From an uncultured Bacillota bacterium (lineage in GTDB: Bacteria > Bacillota > Clostridia > Oscillospirales > Oscillospiraceae): a DNA stretch of 14,641 nt. Position 1 is the first letter of the stretch. Each line of letters starts with the position of its first letter. The translations under genes and the position numbers were made by a program. Below the pieces are notes generated by a model. It ran no database searches, was not told the DNA's origin, and was given only the letters and a program-made list of their open reading frames with translations. Below, one piece after another: positions 6,303 to 12,574 of this stretch. The DNA lies in the NCBI GenBank assembly GCA_937890735.1, contig CALACZ010000083.1, positions 1 through 14,641 on the forward strand. The letters run 5' to 3'.

Positions 6303-6386
6303 ACAAAGTACAAGCGCAGGTGCGCCCGCACTCTGCGGAGCAGAAAACTTTGATTTGAAATGATGAGATCGAAGGAGTAATTTGGA

Positions 6387-7040
6387 ATGATCATTACGCG
6401 AAAAAAGCCCATTGAAGAGCTGATGGGGCTGGTCGGCAATGCCAAGACCGTCGCCATCATCGGCTGCGGAAGCTGCGCCACGGCGTGCCACACCGGCGGT
6501 CAGCCCGAGATCGACGAGCTGACGAAAACGCTGGAAGCTGCCGGGAAGCAGGTCGTCGCCACCACCATCGCGGACTACTGCTGCATGAACCTCGGCGTCA
6601 AGGGCAAGATGAAGCCCCTCGTCGCTGCAAAGCCCGACTGCGTGATCTGCATGAGCTGCGGTGACGGCGTGCAGTGCGTCGCCAAAAACGCGCCCGGCAT
6701 CCCCACCTATCCAGCCAACAACACCATGTTCCTCGGCGAGGCTGCGCGCTTCGGCGTGTGGGAGGAAGCGTGCCACTTCTGCGGCGACTGCGTCCTCGGT
6801 CAGACCGGCGGCATCTGCCCCATCACCCAGTGCGCCAAGAGCCTGGTGAACGGTCCGTGCGGCGGTCAGAAAAACGGCAAGTGCGAGGTCGATTGCAACA
6901 ACGACTGCGCGTGGATCAAGATCTACAAGCGCCTGCAGGAGATCGGTCAGCCCGAAAAGCTTGCTGAGACCCGCGAGGATAAGGGTTATAAGAACTTCAC
7001 CTATCCCAGAACCATCAGCCTGAAGGGGGATAAAAAATGA
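6387..7040 (+). CDS. metV: MetV, cysteine-rich partner of methylenetetrahydrofolate reductase
   Basis: The 217-residue protein matches the family annotated as methylenetetrahydrofolate reductase C-terminal, MetV in acetogens. It has 18 cysteines, including GCGSCATAC (26-34), CVICMSC (85-91), CHFCGDC (129-135) and CPITQCAKSLVNGPCGG (144-160). In acetogens MetV binds Fe-S clusters and zinc, forms a complex with MetF, and passes electrons to the MetF flavin. AAGGAG (6372-6377) nine bases upstream sets the start. The stop overlaps metF by four bases (ATGA), consistent with a stoichiometric complex. No other Wood-Ljungdahl gene is in the window, so it may serve methyl supply for methionine, one-carbon oxidation, or acetogenesis. 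Confidence 0.9.
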   Translation: MIITRKKPIEELMGLVGNAKTVAIIGCGSCATACHTGGQPEIDELTKTLEAAGKQVVATTIADYCCMNLGVKGKMKPLVAAKPDCVICMSCGDGVQCVAKNAPGIPTYPANNTMFLGEAARFGVWEEACHFCGDCVLGQTGGICPITQCAKSLVNGPCGGQKNGKCEVDCNNDCAWIKIYKRLQEIGQPEKLAETREDKGYKNFTYPRTISLKGDKK

Positions 7041-7960
7041 GCATCCTGAAAGAAGCACTCGAGTCCGGCAAGTTCGGCGTCACCGCCGAGATGGCGCCCC
7101 CGAAGGGCTATGACTTTTCCGAGCAGATGGAAGCAGCCGCGCTGCTGAACGGCAAGGTCCACGGCGTGAACGTGACCGATATGCAGTCCGCCAGCCTCAA
7201 AGCCTCCAGCCTTGGTCTCTGCATCAAGCTGAAGGAAGCGGGCATTGAGCCCATCCTCCAGATGACCGGCCGTGACCGCAACCGTATGGCGATCATGGGC
7301 GACATCCTCTCCGCCGCCGCGTTCGGCATCGACACGATGCTTGCGCTGACCGGCGACCATCCCGTCGTGGGCGACTGCGGCGAGAGCAAGCCCGTCTATG
7401 ACCTCGACTCCGTCGGCATTCTGAAAATGCTCACCAAGATGGAAGAGACGAACTGCGACTGCGGCGGCAACGAGATCGCCGGCGGCGCGCCGAAGTTCTA
7501 CAAGGGCGCGTCTGTCACGCCTGTGTACGACCCCATCGAGCTTCAGATCAACAAGCTGCGCCAGAAGGTCGAAAACGGCGCGATGTACATCCAGACCCAG
7601 GGCATTTTTGACCTGGACGTCTTTAAGCGCTTCCTCGAAAAGGTCGATGCTGCAGGCATCAAGACCCACATCATGGCGGGCATCATTCCGCTCAAGGCGG
7701 CGGGCATGGCGCGCTATATGAACGAGAACGTCCCCGGCATCGCCGTGCCGCAGGATATGATCGACAAGCTGGCGGCGGCTGCCGCCGAGGGCAAGGAAAA
7801 GGGCGTCAAGGGTCTGCCGATGCAGCTCGGCATCGAGATGGCGGCGGAGATGATCGCCAGGATCCAGGACGAAAAGCTCTGCGACGGCGTGCATATCATG
7901 GCGATCGGCGCGGAAAAGAACGTCCCCACCATCCTCGAAAAGGCGGGCGTCAAGATCTGA
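7037..7960 (+). CDS. metF: Methylenetetrahydrofolate reductase MetF
   Basis: MetF interconverts 5,10-methylene- and 5-methyl-tetrahydrofolate with a bound flavin. The 307-residue TIM-barrel protein has VTAEMAPPKG near the start, GVNVTDMQSA, the ILQMTGRDRNR strand, GIDTMLALTGDHP (flavin contact region) and MYIQTQGIFD. Length fits the short bacterial form without a regulatory domain. It is preceded by GGGGGATAAAAA-type spacing inside the end of metV and coupled by ATGA. Gene order metV-metF is the acetogen pattern; electrons probably come through MetV and not directly from NAD(P)H. A strong terminator follows at once. Confidence 0.95.
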   Translation: MSILKEALESGKFGVTAEMAPPKGYDFSEQMEAAALLNGKVHGVNVTDMQSASLKASSLGLCIKLKEAGIEPILQMTGRDRNRMAIMGDILSAAAFGIDTMLALTGDHPVVGDCGESKPVYDLDSVGILKMLTKMEETNCDCGGNEIAGGAPKFYKGASVTPVYDPIELQINKLRQKVENGAMYIQTQGIFDLDVFKRFLEKVDAAGIKTHIMAGIIPLKAAGMARYMNENVPGIAVPQDMIDKLAAAAAEGKEKGVKGLPMQLGIEMAAEMIARIQDEKLCDGVHIMAIGAEKNVPTILEKAGVKI

Positions 7961-7982
7961 CCGCTCAAACGCAAAGAAACCG

Positions 7983-8014
7983 GCGGGACGCGGCGCAGCC
8001 GCGTCCCGCTTTTT
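7983..8014 (+). terminator. Strong terminator after metF
   Basis: GCGGGACGCGGC (7983-7994) pairs perfectly with GCCGCGTCCCGC (7998-8009) around GCA, followed by five T (8010-8014). A textbook rho-independent terminator 22 bases after the metF stop, and the first of six hairpins in this gap. Confidence 0.93.
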
Positions 8015-8218
8015 GAGCGTTTCAAAAAGGATTTTGAAACGCTCTCAAACGAAACCCGCTTCGCTGGGCTTTCGTTTGAAAAGGCTTGCAGCCTGCGCGC
8101 GCATAAATTTTGCGCAGTGCGCAAAATTTCAACACTTGCAGTCTGAGCTGTATTTTCTGCGACGTACACGCCGCCGCAGAAAATGATTCCAATCGCTTTT
8201 GCGCCTGCGGGCGCAAAA
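8015..8218. repeat. Array of five further hairpins in the metF-FIST gap
   Basis: The 313-base gap from 7961 to 8273 holds no gene. After the metF terminator come five near-abutting stem-loops: 8015-8027/8032-8044 (13 perfect pairs), 8045-8054/8070-8079 (10 pairs plus an inner CCC/GGG), 8105-8116/8118-8129 (12-base arms about one base), 8152-8161/8175-8184 (10 pairs), and 8197-8205/8210-8218 (9 pairs). Arms often end in AAAA or TTTT runs next to GCGC cores. None continues into a proper U-tract. Likely a mosaic of dispersed intergenic repeats; a structured RNA or mRNA-stabilising element is possible. A TTGACA at 8233 lacks a usable -10 box. Confidence 0.75.
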
Positions 8219-8273
8219 CTCTGCGAGGCTTTTTGACAGCTGCGTTCTGCTGGGACTTATGGAGGAGAATACT

Positions 8274-9134
8274 ATGGAAAAACTGTGTTTTGCCACGCCG
8301 GCGGCGTTTGATGCGGCGGCGGGATTTGGGTGCGCCACGCTCAGCCCGATCCAAAACGGCGCGGCGTGCGAGAGCGCCTGTTATCCGCAGGCGCTCGATA
8401 TGGAGTGCCTGACGGGCGAGTACGAGGCGCTGCTCGCAGCGGCGCAGGAGACTGCCGCGCGGCGCGGGCAGCCGTTTGTGACCGTGGTCGTGTTCGGCAA
8501 TGCCGGGGGCGAGAATGCCTTCCTGCGGCGCTTGCAGAGCGTGCTGCACTGCCCGATGGCGGGCGGCGGCGCGGCGTTTGACGCGCAGCACGGTCCGGCG
8601 CTCATCCCCGGCGGCGCTCCGGCGGCGCTGGCGCTCCTTTATGACGCGCGCTATACCTACCGTGTGCAGACAAAGTGCATCCACGAGACGCTGATCGACA
8701 CCTGCCGCCTGGAGCTGGCGGACGCGCGGACCATCCGCACGATCAACGGCGCAGACGCGGCGCAGTACCTGCGCGAGAAAAAACAGGCGCTCGGTCTCGC
8801 CGAGACGGATTTTGAGCACCTGACGCTCACTGACGCGCTCGGCGTGAACGCGCATCTGTCGCAGGACGGCGGCGCGGTCAAAAGCGGGCGCAATCTTGCG
8901 CCGGAGATGACGCTGCGCTATGTCGCGCCCGACGCGGCTTTCGACGCCATCCGCGCGTTCTATGACGACCCGGACGCCATCGTCTTTGGCTGCGCCGGTC
9001 TGGGCGGCTTGCTCGACCGCCCGCTGAATACCCCGTCACTGGGGCTGTTCCTCTTCGGCGAGGTCTGCACCGTCGGCGAGACCGCCGAGTTCGGCAACCT
9101 CATGCTCAGCAAGCTGCAAATTTTCCCGGCATAA
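8274..9134 (+). CDS. FIST-domain-like protein
   Basis: A 286-residue cytosolic protein with no signal peptide or membrane segment. The layout resembles FIST N and C domains: an N-terminal half with FVTVVVFGNAGGENAF and a glycine-rich AGGGAAFD turn, then TIRTINGADAAQYL, and near the end AIVFGCAGLGGLL and LGLFLFGEVCTVG. The last segments match the closing strands of FIST_C. FIST domains are thought to be small-ligand (perhaps amino acid) sensory domains, usually fused to signalling modules; here no output module is attached. GGAGGAGA (8261-8268) sets ATG 8274. Recognition rests on motif resemblance, so the family call is moderate and the role unknown. Confidence 0.6.
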   Translation: MEKLCFATPAAFDAAAGFGCATLSPIQNGAACESACYPQALDMECLTGEYEALLAAAQETAARRGQPFVTVVVFGNAGGENAFLRRLQSVLHCPMAGGGAAFDAQHGPALIPGGAPAALALLYDARYTYRVQTKCIHETLIDTCRLELADARTIRTINGADAAQYLREKKQALGLAETDFEHLTLTDALGVNAHLSQDGGAVKSGRNLAPEMTLRYVAPDAAFDAIRAFYDDPDAIVFGCAGLGGLLDRPLNTPSLGLFLFGEVCTVGETAEFGNLMLSKLQIFPA

Positions 9135-9145
9135 TGCAAACGAAG

Positions 9146-9170
9146 AGCGCCCCAGACGGGGCGCTTTTTT
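9146..9170 (+). terminator. Terminator after the FIST-like gene
   Basis: AGCGCCCC (9146-9153) and GGGGCGCT (9158-9165) pair around AGAC, and the T-run covers 9165-9170. It directly abuts the stop codon of the convergent MATE gene. On the minus strand the U-tract is poor, so it serves mainly the plus strand. Confidence 0.9.
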
Positions 9171-10505
9171 CTATGCTGTTTGCTTCTCTTTGCGGCGCAG
9201 GATCGTGTAGGCGATCACGCACACGATGACTGACAGCAGCGAGCCCGCCGCCGTGGCAAGCCCCATCGGCAGCAGCGTCGTGGGGAAGTGCGTGGAGGTG
9301 AGGATCGCGCCGGGAACGCGCACGAATACGATGGCGATGACGTTGTGCAAAAACGACAGCCCGGATCTGCCGCACGCGCAGAAATAGCCGCTGAAGCTGA
9401 AGTGGATACCGGCGAAGAAGCTGTCCCAGATATACCCGCGCAGATACTGCCCGCCCGCATGGATGACGGCGGTATCGGTCGTAAACAGCCCCACGACGGG
9501 GTCGGCGATGAACTGGATGAGCACACCGAGCACCAGCCCGATGGCGCTGACGAGCACGATGGCGTAGCGCAGCGTGAGCACCGCGCGGTCGCGCCGCCCC
9601 GCGCCGATATTCTGCGCGCCGAGCGCCGAGACCGACGAGAGCATGGACGACGGGATGAGGAACAAAAAGCCGATGATCTTTTCGACGATGCCTACGGCGG
9701 CGGCGTCGGTCAGACCGCGGCGGTTGGCGATGATGGTGATGAGGATGAACGAGACCTGGATGAATCCGTCCTGAAGCGCCACCGGCACGCCGATGGAGAG
9801 GATCTTTTGCAGGACCGGGCGGCAGGGCTTAAAGTCGTGCTTCTGGAGCGGCAGCATACGCTTTTTGGCGATGACCGCGAGCGAAACGATCACGCTGACC
9901 GCCTGTGCCAGCGTCGTGCCCAGCGCCGCGCCCGCAGGACCGAGCCGCAGCGCGCCCATGAACAGATAGTCCAGCGCGATGTTTGCCGCGCAGGCGATGG
10001 CGATGAAATACATAGGGCTTTTGCTGTCACCCATGCCGCGGAAGATGGAGCTGATGATGTTGTACGCCGTGATGAACGGGATGCCGATGAAGCAGATTGT
10101 GAGGTAGCGCACCGTGCCCTCCATGGCTTCTTCCGGCGTGGACATGACGGCGACGATCGGGCGTACGAGCAGCAGCAGCGCCGCCGTGAGCACGAGCGAG
10201 AGCGCCATAAAGAGCGTGACGGTGTTGCCGACGTCCTGCGCCGCGCGCCTGCGGTCGCCCGCGCCGACTGCCTGCCCGATGCTGACCGTCGTGCCCATGG
10301 CGAGACCCACGAGCATCACCGTGAGCATATGCATCACCTGCGAGCCGACGGATACGGCAGTCGTGGCGGCAACGCCCTCATACTGTCCGATGATGAACAG
10401 GTCCGCCATGCCGTAGAGCGTTTGCAGGCAGAACGAGAGCAGATACGGCAGCGAGAACACGACGAGATTCTTAAACACACTGCCGGTGGTCAGATTCTTT
10501 TCCAT
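9171..10505 (-). CDS. MATE-family multidrug/toxin efflux transporter
   Basis: The 444-residue protein is almost wholly hydrophobic, with about 12 membrane segments expected in two six-helix halves. MATE features include LPYLLSFCLQTLYGMADLFIIGQ in the first segments, AVSVGSQVMHMLT, the GQAVGAGD loop (about 78-85), FRGMGDSKSPMYF, and GAALGTTLAQAVS. MATE carriers export cationic drugs or metabolites in exchange for Na+ or H+; the substrate cannot be told. Start at ATG 10505 has an AAAGGA site ten bases upstream and a strong promoter at 10539-10566. A broken XRE regulator gene lies directly upstream on the same strand, perhaps its former regulator. Confidence 0.92.
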   Translation of the reverse strand: MEKNLTTGSVFKNLVVFSLPYLLSFCLQTLYGMADLFIIGQYEGVAATTAVSVGSQVMHMLTVMLVGLAMGTTVSIGQAVGAGDRRRAAQDVGNTVTLFMALSLVLTAALLLLVRPIVAVMSTPEEAMEGTVRYLTICFIGIPFITAYNIISSIFRGMGDSKSPMYFIAIACAANIALDYLFMGALRLGPAGAALGTTLAQAVSVIVSLAVIAKKRMLPLQKHDFKPCRPVLQKILSIGVPVALQDGFIQVSFILITIIANRRGLTDAAAVGIVEKIIGFLFLIPSSMLSSVSALGAQNIGAGRRDRAVLTLRYAIVLVSAIGLVLGVLIQFIADPVVGLFTTDTAVIHAGGQYLRGYIWDSFFAGIHFSFSGYFCACGRSGLSFLHNVIAIVFVRVPGAILTSTHFPTTLLPMGLATAAGSLLSVIVCVIAYTILRRKEKQTA

Positions 10506-10538
10506 GCGGGAAGCGTCCTTTCGCGGGAATATGACATT

Positions 10539-10566
10539 ATTATAAGCTCCGGGCGGGGCGAGTCAA
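10539..10566 (-). promoter_or_regulatory. Sigma-A promoter of the MATE gene
   Basis: On the minus strand TTGACT (10566-10561), 16 bases, then a perfect TATAAT (10544-10539). The start of transcription would fall near 10532, about 27 bases before the MATE start codon. Confidence 0.82.
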
Positions 10567-10594
10567 GAGAAAGTTTGCGCTCGCGGGCGGACAT

Positions 10595-10618
10595 AAAAAA
10601 TCAAGCGGCAATTGCCGC
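10595..10618 (-). terminator. Terminator after the XRE gene
   Basis: On the minus strand the palindrome GCGGC-AATT-GCCGC (10618-10605) is followed by TTGATTTTTT (T-run at 10600-10595). A short five-pair stem but a good U-tract, nine bases after the XRE stop. Confidence 0.65.
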
Positions 10619-10626
10619 CTGGAATT

Positions 10627-10848
10627 TCATTTTGCCGGAGGGTACGGCGATTTGACGTCCATCAGACCGAGCAGATAATCGGTGCTGACGCCGTGGAGCT
10701 GCGCCAGACGGATGAGCACGGGCGTGGGAATATCGACGTCGCCGCGCTCGTAATTGCTGTAGATCCGCTGACTGCAATGCAGCAGCGCTGCGATCTGCAC
10801 CTGCGTCATATCCCGGTATTCCCGCAGATCTCAAATCCTTCTGTACAT
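10627..10848 (-). pseudogene. Small XRE-family HTH regulator with in-frame stop at codon 6
   Basis: From ATG 10848 the frame reads MYRRI, then TGA (10833-10831), then DLREYRDMTQVQIAALLHC, SQRIYSNYERGDVDIP, LIRLAQLHGVSTDYLLGL and a stop at 10627. The family begins M-Y-x-R-I-R-D-L-R-E, so the TGA replaces an Arg; CGA to TGA is one transition. The rest is an intact five-helix XRE DNA-binding domain. A shortened product from ATG 10809 (60 residues, starting MTQVQ) would lack helix 1 and has no good ribosome site. A weak -10, TATACT (10871-10866), precedes the gene. Sequencing error is the main alternative. Such small regulators are usually autoregulated repressors. Confidence 0.8.
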
Positions 10849-10882
10849 CGTCCCACCGCACAGCCAGTATAGCTCAGCGGGA

Positions 10883-10917
10883 AATTCGCTATTGCATTCT
10901 AGCGAGCAATTCGCTAT
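10883..10917. repeat. Direct repeat AATTCGCTAT upstream of the XRE gene
   Basis: The 10-mer AATTCGCTAT occurs at 10883-10892 and 10908-10917, 25 bases apart, with an inverted partial copy (TAGCGA) at 10900-10905. It lies just upstream of the XRE gene and borders the repeat element at 10917. It might be an operator cluster or part of a dispersed repeat. Confidence 0.4.
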
Positions 10918-11171
10918 GCCAAGGCTTCCCTTGGTGACCAAGGGAAGCTGTCGCCGCAGGCGACTGAAGGAATCAGAACGTTGCAGGTTTGCAGAGCGCT
11001 CTCCCGCAGTGGTGCGGCAGAACGTACACCTTCTCATCCCTTCCGGCACGGCTTCGCCGTGGCACCGTCTCGCTGCGGCTCGGTCACGGCGTGGGTCTGA
11101 CAGCCCACCGGGCTGTCATTCAATACCACGCCGCCGCTTCGCTACCTTGGTCACCAAGGGGAGGCTTTGGG
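10917..11171. mobile_element. MITE-like intergenic element with inverted ends
   Basis: The gap 10849-11222 holds no credible gene. The left end from 10919 (CCAAGGCTTCCCTTGGTGA...) and the right end read in reverse from 11171 (CCAAAGCCTCCCCTTGGTGA...) match over about 25 bases with few differences, including TTGGTGACCAAGG. Inside are perfect hairpins: CTTCCCTTGG/CCAAGGGAAG, GTCGCC/GGCGAC, CACGG/CCGTG and GACAGCCC/GGGCTGTC. No transposase is encoded. The sequence resembles intergenic repeats I associate with Oscillospiraceae genomes. I see no clear target duplication. Confidence 0.65.
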
Positions 11172-11175
11172 GCGC

Positions 11176-11214
11176 AAAAAGATCCCGGGTTTCTTTTGAA
11201 ACCCGGGATCTTTT
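11176..11214 (-). terminator. Terminator of the rpsF-ssb-rpsR operon
   Basis: AAAAGATCCCGGGTTTC (11177-11193) pairs perfectly over 17 bases with GAAACCCGGGATCTTTT (11198-11214) around TTTT. On the minus strand the stem ends in TTTTT. It lies eight bases after the rpsR stop and may also insulate in the other direction. Confidence 0.93.
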
Positions 11215-11222
11215 CTTGCTTT

Positions 11223-11462
11223 TTACTCTGCGACGTAGGGCAGCAGGGCGATGTGACGGGCGCGCTTGATGGCGACCGTCAGCTGACGCTGATGCGCTGC
11301 GCAGGTGCCGGTCGTGCGGCGGGGCAGGATCTTGCCGCGCTCGGACAGGTAACGGCGGAGCTTTGCGGTATCTTTGAAATCAATGTGCTCGACCTTATCC
11401 ACGCAGAAGGAGCAAACCTTCTTACGGCGGCGGGGACGGGCACGGTCAGTAGCCATAGCCAT
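11223..11462 (-). CDS. rpsR: 30S ribosomal protein S18
   Basis: S18 binds 16S rRNA together with S6 in the platform of the small subunit. The 79-residue protein shows the KVCSFC start, DFKDTAKLRRYLSERGKILPRR, TGTCAAHQRQL and AIKRARHIALLPY. Cys17, Cys20, Cys54 and His57 suggest the metal-binding (zinc ribbon) form of S18. AAGGAGG (11477-11471) sets the start; a second ATG lies two codons in. It is the last gene of the operon, but 200 bases separate it from ssb, most of that a palindromic element, which is unusual for this operon. Confidence 0.97.
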   Translation of the reverse strand: MAMATDRARPRRRKKVCSFCVDKVEHIDFKDTAKLRRYLSERGKILPRRTTGTCAAHQRQLTVAIKRARHIALLPYVAE

Positions 11463-11500
11463 TGAGAAACCTCCTTACAGTATTTGTGGAAAAATTCTAA

Positions 11501-11658
11501 GGAAGCTCTGATTCAATCGGCAAGAACATTCTGCGAGAGATTTTGGCTCAAGGCGAAGTTTGGAAACGCAGGAATACTTCATGTATTTCAAGTTTTCAAA
11601 CTGAAGCATTGGGGCAAAAGCTCCGGCGAAGGTCGCCGACGATTGATTCGGAGATTCC
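11501..11658. repeat. 158-base long imperfect palindrome between ssb and rpsR
   Basis: The left end GGAAGCTCTGATTCAATCGG (11501-11520) matches the reverse complement of the right end (11658-11638, GGAATCTCCGAATCAATCG...) with about four differences in 21 bases. Symmetry continues inward: GAGATTTTGGCTC against the complement of GGGGCAAAAGCTC, GTTTGGAAA/TTTTCAAAC, and an apex GAATAC-TTCAT-GTATTT near 11580. The whole unit folds as one hairpin in the operon mRNA. It starts four bases after the ssb stop. It looks like an inserted dispersed repeat, not a terminator, since rpsR lacks another promoter I can see. Confidence 0.75.
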
Positions 11659-11662
11659 TATC

Positions 11663-12127
11663 TCAGAACGGAAGTTCGGGGTCGTTGTCATCCAGCATCG
11701 CAAAATCGGACGCGCCGCCGTTTGCGGGCGCGGCGTAGGATGCCGGCGCGGGCGCTGCGGCATAGCTGGGCACGGACTGGTCAAAGCCGCCGGGGGCTGC
11801 CCCGTCGCGCTTGGAATCGCCGAAGTAGACGTCGTTTGCCACGACCTCTGCGCTGCGGCGCTTGTTGCCGTCCTTGTCCTGCCAGTTGCGGATCTGCAAT
11901 CTGCCGGACACCACTGCCATGCGACCCTTGGTGAAGTACTTGCTGACAAATTCAGCCGTGCTGCGCCATGCCACGATGTCAACAAAATCCGTTTCCCGTT
12001 CTGCGCCCTGAGCCGCGTAATCGCGGTCCACGGCGAGGGTGAAGGATGCGACCGCGATGCCGCTGCCGGTCCGGCGCAGCTCGGGGTCACGGGTCAGACG
12101 TCCCATGAGAACGATATGGTTCAGCAT
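11663..12127 (-). CDS. ssb: Single-stranded DNA-binding protein
   Basis: SSB coats single-stranded DNA in replication, repair and recombination. The 154-residue protein has an OB fold (1 to about 108: NHIVLMGRLTRDPELRRT, ASFTLAVDR, FVDIVAWRSTAEFVSKYFTKGRMAVVSGRL, ANDVYFGDSK), a flexible Ala/Pro/Gly-rich linker, and the acidic tip DDNDPELPF that recruits partner proteins. It lies between rpsF (12 bases apart) and rpsR, the classical order. AAGGGGG (12141-12135) is the ribosome site, overlapping the rpsF stop. Confidence 0.97.
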   Translation of the reverse strand: MLNHIVLMGRLTRDPELRRTGSGIAVASFTLAVDRDYAAQGAERETDFVDIVAWRSTAEFVSKYFTKGRMAVVSGRLQIRNWQDKDGNKRRSAEVVANDVYFGDSKRDGAAPGGFDQSVPSYAAAPAPASYAAPANGGASDFAMLDDNDPELPF

Positions 12128-12139
12128 GAAACCGCCCCC

Positions 12140-12436
12140 TTACTCTTCGACCGCCACGATGATGGAACGCAGGATCCCATCCGTGATCTTAAAGACACGG
12201 TCGAGCTCAGCCGGCATCTCCGGCTTGGTCTCGCAGGTCATGTAGACATAGTAGCCGTCGGTCAAGTCGTTGATCGGGTACGCCAGGCGGCGATTCCCCC
12301 ACTCTTCAACACTGGACACCGAGCCGTACGTCTCCGTCAGACCCTTGAATTTTTCCACGAGAGCCGCGATACCCTCTTCGCCCTGGGCGGGATCGATGAT
12401 ATAGAGGATCTCATACTTTGCGGAAAGCTTTGCCAT
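12140..12436 (-). CDS. rpsF: 30S ribosomal protein S6
   Basis: S6 pairs with S18 on the small-subunit platform. The 98-residue product starts MAKLSAKYEILYIIDP, has the central EEWGNRRLAYPINDLTDGYYVYM, and ends in LDRVFKITDGILRSIIV. The frame is open further upstream to 12499, but AAGGAGGTG (12452-12444) and family length fix ATG 12436. It opens the rpsF-ssb-rpsR operon. Expression is probably controlled by feedback of the S6:S18 dimer on the leader, as reported in other bacteria. Confidence 0.97.
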   Translation of the reverse strand: MAKLSAKYEILYIIDPAQGEEGIAALVEKFKGLTETYGSVSSVEEWGNRRLAYPINDLTDGYYVYMTCETKPEMPAELDRVFKITDGILRSIIVAVEE

Positions 12437-12516
12437 GATGTTGCACCTCCTTCTGGACTGATGACCGCCAAACGCGTTGGCGGTAAGGATTATCTGCACT
12501 GCATACTGCGGCAGAC
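12437..12516 (-). promoter_or_regulatory. rpsF leader, candidate S6:S18-binding RNA
   Basis: The leader of about 80 bases has two foldable parts. Nearest the start, TCTGC (12514-12510) pairs with GCAGA (12497-12493), enclosing a CCG-containing internal loop and a GCA/TGC tip. Next, ACCGCCAA pairs with TTGGCGGT (within 12463-12484), an eight-pair stem. Known S6:S18 leaders present a CCG bulge beside a hairpin to mimic 16S rRNA. The CCG is here, but I cannot confirm the full consensus. Confidence 0.4.
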
Positions 12517-12522
12517 TATGAA

Positions 12523-12551
12523 ATTATAGACGGTTTTCCCCGATTTGTCAA
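12523..12551 (-). promoter_or_regulatory. Consensus sigma-A promoter of rpsF-ssb-rpsR
   Basis: On the minus strand TTGACA (12551-12546), exactly 17 bases, then TATAAT (12528-12523). Both boxes are perfect, as expected for a ribosomal protein operon. Confidence 0.92.
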
Positions 12552-12574
12552 CAAAAAATTTGGGTTGACGGGTA

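Noticed and set aside
7983..8218. CRISPR array
   Set aside because: The hairpins are different from each other and spacing is irregular; there are no identical direct repeats with spacers.
8233..8261. TTGACA as a promoter for the FIST-like gene
   Set aside because: The hexamer at 17 bases (CTTATG) is not a -10 box, and a start there would lose the ribosome site.
9288..10655. 455-codon plus-strand ORF opposite the MATE gene
   Set aside because: Composition is almost all Arg, Asp, Ala, Glu and His with no domain; it is the mirror of a membrane protein gene.
10989..11465. Plus-strand ORFs across the repeat element and rpsR
   Set aside because: They read through hairpin repeats, a terminator and the antisense of rpsR.
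11543..12529. 328-codon plus-strand ORF opposite ssb and rpsF
   Set aside because: It runs antisense through two certain genes and a palindrome, with no start signal of its own.
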